A stretch of 64,000 nt of DNA from Strigamia acuminata. Taxonomy: Eukaryota > Arthropoda > Chilopoda > Geophilomorpha > Linotaeniidae. Location: positions 52,209,162 through 52,273,161 of the forward strand of contig OX442314.1 in assembly GCA_949358305.1 (NCBI GenBank). Direction: 5' to 3'. Made by a program: the position numbers and the translations under genes. This document shows, in pieces, positions 57,701 to 64,000 of the stretch; positions within the stretch are counted from its first letter, which is position 1; each line of letters opens with the position of its first letter. The notes beneath the pieces are model-generated. The model was not told where the DNA came from and did not search any database. It saw only the letters and a list, made by a program, of their open reading frames with translations.

Positions 57701-59175
57701 CACGCCGAATTTATACCTGGAAAGGCATGAAATCGGACATTACGAGATTCATTCGACACTGCGAGCGCTGTCAAGCTTGCAAACCTCGAACGAAAGGACA
57801 AATTGAAGCAGCGCAAATGGGTCCGTACAGCCCATTTGACTGTCTAAGTGTTGATTTGACCGGCCCGAAACCTCGGACGCGCAAAAACAACACACATATT
57901 TTAGTCATACTTGACGTGGCAACTCATTGGCCAGAACTATATCCAATGTGTAACCCCACTGCTGGAAAAGTAGCAAATTGCATTTATCACCTTTCCATGA
58001 GTATGGGATTCCCTCGTAAAATTATTTCTGATAACGGCCCACAATTTCGTGCCCAAGTCTTCAAAAAATTTTGTGAAAAGTTCAAGATGGTTCCAACACC
58101 AACTTCAACGTATCACCCACAAGCTAACCCGGTTGAAAGGGTTAACCGTGACATCAAATATTTGGTTGCAATTTATTCATCTATTCATTCCAAATGGGAC
58201 GAATATTTGCGTGAATTTGCATTTAGCTTGAGAACTACGGTGACGAGAGGAAGAGACTTCTCTCCCGCATTTCTTAACTTTTTTCGCGAACTCAGAGTAC
58301 CTTGGGATCCAAGAATACCTGAAGGAATTTTGGTCGTAGATCCAAAAAACCCACATTTATACGTGCAAAAATTAGAAGCCGTTATCGCCGAAACATATCA
58401 GCACATGATGTCACACGTGTTAGATTTGCGCAGACGAGTTAATCTTAAAAAAGAAGGTGAGAAGTTCTCCAATTTTAAATTAAACGATTTAGTTTGGAGA
58501 GATTCTCATGTTTTGTCGAGCGCTGCCCGCGGCATTGCAGCTGGCATCGCTGATAAAAGAACAGGACCTTATGTAATAACCAAAGTATTACAGGGAGGAT
58601 CCGTAGAATTGAGAAAGCTAGAAAATAACGAAATATTTCCAGCTGTCCATTCGTCTGAATTAACTCCGTATTTCCCAAGTTTCGACCAGGAAGTATGGTT
58701 AGAAGGCGAAGAAGTCGGTCAAAAGACTGAAAATATAATTAATACGTTAGATGACGATGAATTAAAGAAAATACCTGTCGATAATTCATCCAAACCACAA
58801 ATGGAGTCAGACCTCGTGAATAACGACGTTGAGCTTCGTGACAGTTTCAAAAAACTTGAAATTGCTAAAAAATTAAATAAAAAGGTGTTTTTAGAAAAGA
58901 AACAAAAAACATCTGAAATAAAAGACTCATCTGACTCAGTCTCCGATGACAATGAAGACGGCGATTTAAATACAATAAATCCCTCGCCGACAAAGAGATA
59001 TAATCTTCGGACTCGTAAACCGAGAGGAAAAAACAACATGTGTCTTCTCCCCTCGCTAACCTCGAGATCCAGGGATCAGCCGTATGACGTAAGGAGCAAT
59101 TCCTCAAGCCATACTCAAACCATTCAAACAGTAAGATTGGATGACGTCACTAACAGCGACGTTACCCAAACGTAA
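54703..59175 (+). CDS. pol: Gypsy Pol polyprotein: PR, RT, RNase H, integrase
   Basis: Open in the -1 frame relative to gag; translated by frameshift, so it needs no ATG. Numbering from 54727: protease DSG at 167-169 and ILLGCDF; reverse transcriptase with LCIDFRPLN and YLDD at 519-522; RNase H with Asp668 (HTDAS); integrase HHCC zinc finger starting at His975, then Asp1043, Asp1102 and Glu1137. The last pair are 35 positions apart because the usual HPQANGQVE is HPQANPVE, one residue shorter. A GPY/F module (RTGPYVITKV) follows, then an acidic linker and a basic C terminus. All catalytic residues are present and the frame is intact for about 1,480 residues. Confidence 0.96.
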   Translation, partial: VSAHPDGLVDATPTASENELTPSQILDEFLNTQIKLEIENNLIFPKIDVSSLKLVLQSENITEEFFKEKVQQIKVDWESKIKDAVTLLDGKARPTHEIVERSDKIDLPGLDDCIEKLMATTLVTNDLLDELPLDPPIEIKPPRRFKCKYADIPNSNDLPTIRLQTANGMITGMLDSGANRSFMAYSVVILLKLEGEIRPIGPDVRVTTASEDVVPEGTLLLSFAWTHGMLSHPFIILRNKYPIILLGCDFMNRLNIQPNPKTMSWNFVKSLKEDLPFVPQAILDRYQEFLDPPEEIMKRDFIKANHMKAGSATACQAKVADEENIVQRLVSDANLSMENNLMLEKVLKKHEKILSRRPGRTHLVRHEIKLDTKVPIRVPFKSVNPQKREIIRQICQDMLDNGYVEQATGDYGMRIVLVMRPDCDPRLCIDFRPLNAHTLYDPPQMPSIEEILRELGRFEWVTTIDLSKGYWQIEVHPNDRAKTAFWSPLGRLQFRVMPFGLVNAPSTFQKLIEKILGDAYRKFAWAYLDDIIIISKNFEEHMIHLEEILSKLENANLHVHPEKSKFGRKELTFLGYKLSVQGVSVDPKKVAAIKEMPAPSNLKELQRFLGMVNFFHRLLKNLAVMTEPLRPLLKKDVEFIWSEIHQEAFDQIKDALTNAETMAMPDLTEPFIVHTDASRKGLGAALMQMREIDDQNIEVPCVYASRSLQPAEINYSATELECLAVIWALRKFRHYLEFTTFIVRTDHQALKWLMQLDEPAGRLARWQMELMRYSFEIQYIKGPLNVLADALSRSPIDKPENPEDDGDNDELLSYCPSPQRNWKMGKFHELPVSTLEEKEDHEFVNYWTKIYDPSEESDDVIRAQISRKFQVPSSNVLIKAFVAKIVERLDCEPPTREDIIKAQKEDKVCQLMRNFLNCNQFPPDVTTRLQRKQYRKHATTFLIEDDLLMQFHPTMSDELGEDGRALKVFIPQTLKYKIIWLMHGHPLSGHPGIARTLYRARRIYTWKGMKSDITRFIRHCERCQACKPRTKGQIEAAQMGPYSPFDCLSVDLTGPKPRTRKNNTHILVILDVATHWPELYPMCNPTAGKVANCIYHLSMSMGFPRKIISDNGPQFRAQVFKKFCEKFKMVPTPTSTYHPQANPVERVNRDIKYLVAIYSSIHSKWDEYLREFAFSLRTTVTRGRDFSPAFLNFFRELRVPWDPRIPEGILVVDPKNPHLYVQKLEAVIAETYQHMMSHVLDLRRRVNLKKEGEKFSNFKLNDLVWRDSHVLSSAARGIAAGIADKRTGPYVITKVLQGGSVELRKLENNEIFPAVHSSELTPYFPSFDQEVWLEGEEVGQKTENIINTLDDDELKKIPVDNSSKPQMESDLVNNDVELRDSFKKLEIAKKLNKKVFLEKKQKTSEIKDSSDSVSDDNEDGDLNTINPSPTKRYNLRTRKPRGKNNMCLLPSLTSRSRDQPYDVRSNSSSHTQTIQTVRLDDVTNSDVTQT

Positions 59176-59385
59176 CTTCCGGTATTTGAACTGATCACTT
59201 CGCGTCTGAGTTCACTTCGATCTCACACGTGTGCTAAGTGCTCATCTCCCAAAAAACCAAAAGCAACAACCGGATTATTTCAACGAGAATCTTCAATTGT
59301 AAGTAGTTTTTTCTTTGGAATTTTCCAAGGAAAAAACTAATAAATTAATTTTCGTTTTTCTTTTCCATTTGGATTAGTCGTTCAA

Positions 59386-62002
59386 ATGGAAGGAGAGGAA
59401 CCGAAAGAAGGAAGCGAAGCCGGCGCCAACAGCCTCGAATTAGAAACAAATTCGACGCTGCTTGGTTCCGCAAATACTTCGAATACATCCGTGGATGTCA
59501 CCGAAGAGTCCGCCGAAGCGTCCGCCGAAGCTCAAGCCGCTCTGGCCGACGCTGCTGCCCGTTTGCCAGTCACGCCGTCTCAGCCCCGACTACGAGGAGG
59601 CCTATTCGCCGATCCAAACGGCGAAACTCGTGCACAGAGACACGACCGGGTAAATAATTTAAAATAAAATTACCTTTCAGTCATGAAAAGTAATTAAAAG
59701 TGCATTTTCACTCAGAAAAAGCGAAAAGTTTGTTGGTAACGCCTTCGCGAGAAGGCGCCGCCATTTTTATCATCAGATAGCGCTGTGTCTCATTTTTGAG
59801 GCGTTGCTACGGCAACGCTCCAAACACTGAAACATAGCCGTCGGAAACAACGTTTTTCACGATTTTTCAAATATTTTGAAAAATTTAACGAATCTAAACT
59901 GCCGAATGAAATCTCACCCGTGATTTTATTCACTGAAAATTCGGAAATAATTATTTTACACGAAAAAATGGATTTTAATTATTTCTTCGAATATTTTACA
60001 GATCATCCAACTTCGGGAGACGCATCTCGACTTGCACCCCGATGTTCCGACCGCTCCTGGTGTCTGGCGACATGCATTGCCGCCAGAAATCATCAAGTCC
60101 AAAGGAAGACTGACGTTTTGGGCGGCCCGACACAAATTCTCCAAAGCCTTAAACAAGCGATGGGGAACGAAGTTTCGGATCGCCTACTTAATCGATGGAT
60201 TCGGTCATCGCGACGCCCTCGAGTGGGCAATGAAGCGCGACACCTTCGGACCACTGCGAAACGTGTTGCTCGACTTCGCCTTCACAGTGATCGCTCAAGA
60301 AACGCGAGACCATCGCCGTTACTTCAACGCTCCTGCGTGGGAGCGCCGACAGATTTTGGAGGACATTTTCCAACGCTTGGACCAAACCAAAGCCGAGGTT
60401 GTGCGCCTCTACCACGAATCTTTCCGTGTGACTACAGACGGAAAGAAACGTTGGGTGCCGACATGCCAATCGGAGATGCATCAACTAGCCATGGGCGGAT
60501 GTTTCCATGCTGATTTCGTGCCAAACCCGTATCCAGAGCCTGAGCCCCGGGTACAGGTCGCTTCCACCATCCACGTGGTGCCACCGCGCTCCACGTCGAG
60601 GTCACGATCATCGAGGTCGCCCTACAGTGGCCGTCGCTCCTCCCCAACCCAGTCGTCGGGGGAAGGCGCCATTGGAGGGTTACCTCCACTCCAGAAGACT
60701 CGTCATCGCTCACATCACCGACGCGAGTCGACGCCGCCAAAAAGACATTCGAAGTCCGTGTCGAGACCCACATCCCGAAGCCGACCTCGAGTGCAATCGC
60801 GCCAATCTTCCACGAGGAGTTCACTCTCGTCGCGCGAAGAAAGATCCAACGCTTCTCAGCTTAGCGCTTCCACCTCCTCCTGCCAGATTGACTGGTCGGA
60901 CGAGATAGCGAAGGAAGATCGTCGCATCGCCGCATTGCAAGCCGGTCAGGGAGACGTCAACACCTCTTTGCCGTTCGCTTGCCGTCCAGTCACCAGCGAC
61001 ATGCGACCAGACCCATCGGTGCCCGTGCCACAAGTGACATCGGTCATCCGTTTTGAGGGATACGTCTCTCACGAACCATTTCCCGCACAGGAGTGCGCTG
61101 ATCTCTGGAGGCGATTCTCATCGTTTCCCGAGACAGCCCAAGCGATGTACCTCGCGCATCTGGACGAATACCAACTCGCTCAGATCCGCGAAGGTGAGAA
61201 AGAATGGCAATGGCTTGCGCGAGAGCTTGCGTCGTGCAAGTCCGACAAGCAACTGCAACGGACGCTGCAGAGGATGAACAGGAAGTTGTCGGAAGGACTT
61301 CTTCGAATCCTGTTCCAAGGAGTCTTTCCTGACCCACAGATTGCTCTGGCCGCCGCCACTCGATTGTGGACCGTGCCGTTAGGGCTTCCACGAGCCTTGC
61401 TGGACGATTGGGAGTCAGTTCGCCCCGATCCTCCAACGATGCTCGCCGAATTGACGCAACAAGCCGAGGCGACTGGCGAAACTCCGGCTGGATCCGCCAT
61501 TCGACTACGGCAGGAATGGGCTACGCTGAAGCAGCAGCGCGCAACGGAACGAGCCACCGCCCGTCCCGCTGGCGCACCACCGTCATCCGCAGCTCCACTC
61601 CACGCTGCCATCACGGCAACGTCGAGTGTTTCCCGTGCAACCGAGGCACCGAGTTGCAACGTCTCGTCTCCGATGGAGTGGCTCGACAGCGACGATCGCG
61701 AGTTCGTCGTGCCTGTGGCCAGCGGTGCCAGACCAAAGACGCGCACCCCGGCTTCGCGCAGATCCAGATCCCTCTCGATCTGCAAGAAGTCGCCGCCACC
61801 GCCGCCTCCTCCAAAGGATTCGCCGCCGAGAGATAGGGGATCGAAAATGGCCACCTACCTCACTGCCTATCAACGTTTGCGCTCTTTATACGCTTTTTGC
61901 TACATAACGAGCGCGACGAAAACGATTCTCCAGAACAGCGAGGATTTATGCAACCGAGTCCTCGCGTGGCTGGAAAACCATATCAAGGAACAACAGCCGT
62001 AG
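59386..62002 (+). CDS. Gypsy third gene, spliced, Arg/Ser-rich (about 754 aa)
   Basis: Exon A 59386-59649 (88 codons, ATG start) ends at CGG before GTAAAT; exon B 60002-62002 follows ATTTTACAG. The join is phase 0 and open, giving 754 residues. A 5'-UTR intron (GTAAGT 59299 to GATTAG 59377) is also likely. Exon A is acidic and Ala-rich. Exon B starts with a roughly 170-residue globular-looking, Trp- and Arg-containing region, then an Arg/Ser-rich region (about residues 280-370; RSRSSRSPYSGRR, RHRSHHRRES), then a helical part and a Pro-rich patch (KKSPPPPPP). No transmembrane segment or fusion-peptide-like stretch is seen, so it is not an obvious envelope protein. I do not recognise a homologue. 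Confidence 0.7.
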
Positions 62003-62383
62003 ATCCTGCATCAACGTCTGGTGTTCGCTCGAATTACGCCTCAAGACCCGCAGGAGTATTTCGAGATGGGTTTTGGACGAAGGGATGGTGTGGACCGCAT
62101 CAAGCAAGTGTGGCTCCACATCAACCCTGGCTTCCGGTCAGGACCAAACGCCGGCCGACCTTTGTGCACCGTCACCGAGCACAAAGATCCAAACGATCAT
62201 TCGACGGACATATTGCCGAAATAATTAGGGAACACGCCCGTTCATTAAAAATAATTCCTTTTTTATTTTTATATTGTAATAAAAAAGAATAAATATATAT
62301 CCTGTTCCATTTTACTTTGAAACCTTGTGTATTTATTCCTATACTTACCTGTCTCTTTTTGGAAAAGAATAAGATTCTTTCTT

Positions 62384-62397
62384 AAAAGGGGGGGAAG
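62384..62397 (+). promoter_or_regulatory. Polypurine tract
   Basis: AAAAGGGGGGGAAG directly before the 3' LTR, the expected plus-strand DNA primer. Confidence 0.9.
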
Positions 62398-63484
62398 TGT
62401 GGTGACCTCAAATATTCCTATTTGAGTGCGCACCATATTTCCAAATTGTCTTATAAACATATTCAACAAGCTTATATGTTTTGTTTCAATGTAAATTGAA
62501 ATAAAACATACATTAATAAAATATAAAACAAGACACAATATTACCCAAATAATATTGTGTTTTGCAGCAAGTTTTGGCCCAGCAACAGCGTCAACCAATC
62601 GCGCTGCAGCGTGCATTGCTTTGATGATGCTGCTAGGCGTGTGCCTGGGCGGAGCATCCCTTCCCCTCGCGCGTGCCCGGCTCGATTGTTGCACACGACC
62701 CGAAGGCGGCCGTGTGTGATCTTCATGCAACTCGTCATCTGCGCAGCTTTTCTGAGCAGATTTAGAAGTGAGCCAAACGGTTTTGGCCCACTCTTCCCGC
62801 ACTCTTGATTCTGCCTCCAAACTGTTCACAACCGTGTCAAACTTATGCCAAAAACTGCTAAGTGTGATCTGTGATATTGGACAAATTGAGTTTCATTGCT
62901 GGTCTGTACCCACTGTACGGAATAGCGCTTTCACTGCTTGAATTACTACGCGTAATTTAAGCCATTTCTGTGTGGAATTGACATAGAGCTTGCTCTGTCA
63001 ATTTGTAGTTCTTTGTGTCGAGCTTGCTCCACAAAGGAATCTGTGTGTTAAGACGGATTGTTACGTCGAGCTTGCTCCGTAATAATCACTTTCACTGTGT
63101 GTGAGAAGTATTCTCGTGTCGAGCGTGCTCCACGAGGATTTTAGTATATCTAGCAACGTATTTTAGCGTCGAGTTTACTCCGCTAAAATCCCGCGCTCAC
63201 ACGACGCCATCGACGCCATCTTGGAACCAACGGTCAACTGTGAGTGCCCAAGTACAAAGAGAAGCCAGATCGACCCAGTCATTACACTATTATTATTTTC
63301 CCTTTGCATATATCAAGTGTATTTAGAACGATTAAAACAATCTAATTTTTCCTTTTACTCTCCGTGTAAAAATCATTCCCCTAGACAACCATTTAGCCAC
63401 AGAGTAGAAGTCCTGTACGGCATCTCACCGACGATTGCTTATTGAATTTATATAATTTAATAAGTAAAAACCCGGATCGCCGCA
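62398..63484 (+). repeat. Gypsy 3' LTR
   Basis: 1,087 bp, apparently identical to the 5' LTR. Confidence 0.95.
62976..63189 (+). promoter_or_regulatory. Array of five related stem-loops in the 3' LTR
   Basis: Same array as 51211-51424, displaced by 11,765 bases. Confidence 0.82.
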
Positions 63485-63488
63485 TCCT
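63485..63488. repeat. Gypsy target-site duplication, right (TCCT)
   Basis: Matches 50629-50632. Confidence 0.85.
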
Positions 63489-64000
63489 TTTCTGACCTAG
63501 ATAGACATTTTTCGCCTCAAGTGGAACAGAGTATAGCTTCTCACCAATCGCTATGCCTAAAATATGTTTACACATGTAGGTCTTAAAAAAATGGGACATG
63601 TACAAGTTCCTTTGTCCCATTTGCTATTTTTTATGGTCACAATCCATAAATATTGTTATTTTGGCCCATTTCAATCCCAACTTTTTGCGCTCGCAATCTG
63701 ATTCCGAGTCTGAGTTTGCGAAAACAATAACTTGTGATGTCATTGTTGAACACGAATACAAAAAAATAATAATACGCAGGTTTATATACCACAAGAAGCA
63801 TGAACGTCGCAAAAACGTTACCAGCGTAACGTTTATTCGGGGGGGCAAATAAGTTTTTTTGGGGGGTTGTAAAAGTTGGGGGCGAATCAGTTTTATTTGG
63901 GGGAAATCTAAGTGTTTTTGAGGGCCGTTTAATTTACCCCCATTATTTATTGCGCGCTCCCTCATTGTACCTATTGGTTCGTGTACATTTTCCGTTTCTA
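63489..64000. other. Right flank of gypsy, nothing recognised
   Basis: Contains G-runs at 63838-63930 (GGGGGGCAAATAAGTTTTTT and similar), possibly the start of another repeat leaving the window. Open frames at 63598-63965 show no recognisable domain. Confidence 0.45.

Larger units (their letters stand above)
50633..63484 (+). mobile_element. Complete Ty3/gypsy retrotransposon with a third gene (12,852 bp)
   Basis: Order: 5' LTR (1,087 bp), tRNA-Pro-type primer binding site, gag, pol in the -1 frame, a spliced third gene, polypurine tract, 3' LTR. The LTRs correspond base for base at a constant offset of 11,765 with no difference that I could see, and gag and pol are uninterrupted. Both points indicate very recent insertion. 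A 4-bp TCCT duplication flanks it. Domain order PR-RT-RH-IN places it in Ty3/gypsy. At nearly 13 kb it is long for the group, mostly because of the 3' gene and long LTRs. Confidence 0.96.

Noticed and set aside
61180-61854. 224-residue minus-strand frame in the gypsy third gene
   Set aside because: It is antisense to a long plus-strand frame with better coding character and no independent domain.
59386-62002. Envelope gene of an errantivirus
   Set aside because: No signal peptide, furin-like site followed by a fusion peptide, or C-terminal transmembrane segment was seen; the protein is Arg/Ser-rich.

Overview
This window is from an animal nuclear genome, most likely an arthropod. The evidence is spliced genes with GT-AG introns (several only 60-80 nt), a pickpocket-like DEG/ENaC channel locus, Ty3/gypsy and Ty1/copia LTR retrotransposons, a decayed LINE with an RNase H domain, and many MITE-like inverted-repeat elements. 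I see no bacterial operons, CRISPR array, rRNA or tRNA gene. All splice assignments below come from reading splice sites and phase by eye; no transcript evidence was available.

Region 1 (1-20837) is an 11,463-bp tandem duplication. Unit 1 is 1-11463; unit 2 starts at 11464 and loses homology near 20837. Each unit holds an 11-nt-period satellite, four relatives of one F-box/LRR-like gene family (A, B, C, D), a promoter-bearing solo-LTR-like insert and a foldback element. B is intact with three exons; A, C and D are deletion remnants. The two units are almost identical except in the first part of B exon 3, where replacements are strongly concentrated.

Region 2 (20838-31007) is CpG-rich. Diverged copies of a roughly 1-kb repeat, several with a conserved UUCG-tetraloop hairpin, lie on both sides of a block of three small, spliced, unrecognised genes: a 118-aa C2H2-type zinc-finger protein (+), a 151-aa Pro/Ser/Thr-rich and charged protein (-), and a 112-aa Arg-rich protein with a duplicated 78-bp exon (+). 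A 200-base N gap (31008-31207) follows.

Region 3 (31208-41972) is mostly transposon debris: a Ulp1-type cysteine protease ORF framed by inverted, palindrome-rich repeats, a LINE RNase H remnant split by a repeat-rich insertion, minisatellites and a TTAA-flanked MITE.

Region 4 (41973-49351) is a DEG/ENaC locus on the minus strand. Two channel modules read in one open frame, as if two subunits were encoded as a single protein. A 2.43-kb internally deleted copia element with a GCAAT target duplication is inserted exactly at the junction. MITEs occupy introns and flanks.

Region 5 (50633-63484) is a complete, young-looking Ty3/gypsy element of 12,852 bp. It has apparently identical 1,087-bp LTRs, a TCCT target duplication, a tRNA-Pro-type primer binding site, intact gag and pol joined by a textbook -1 frameshift signal, and a large third gene that appears to be spliced and has an Arg/Ser-rich domain. 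Each LTR also carries five hairpins with one conserved bulge-and-loop core and different but complementary stems. Together the hairpin array, frameshift signal and spliced basic accessory gene resemble the layout of a complex retrovirus; this is the best candidate for an undescribed system here.
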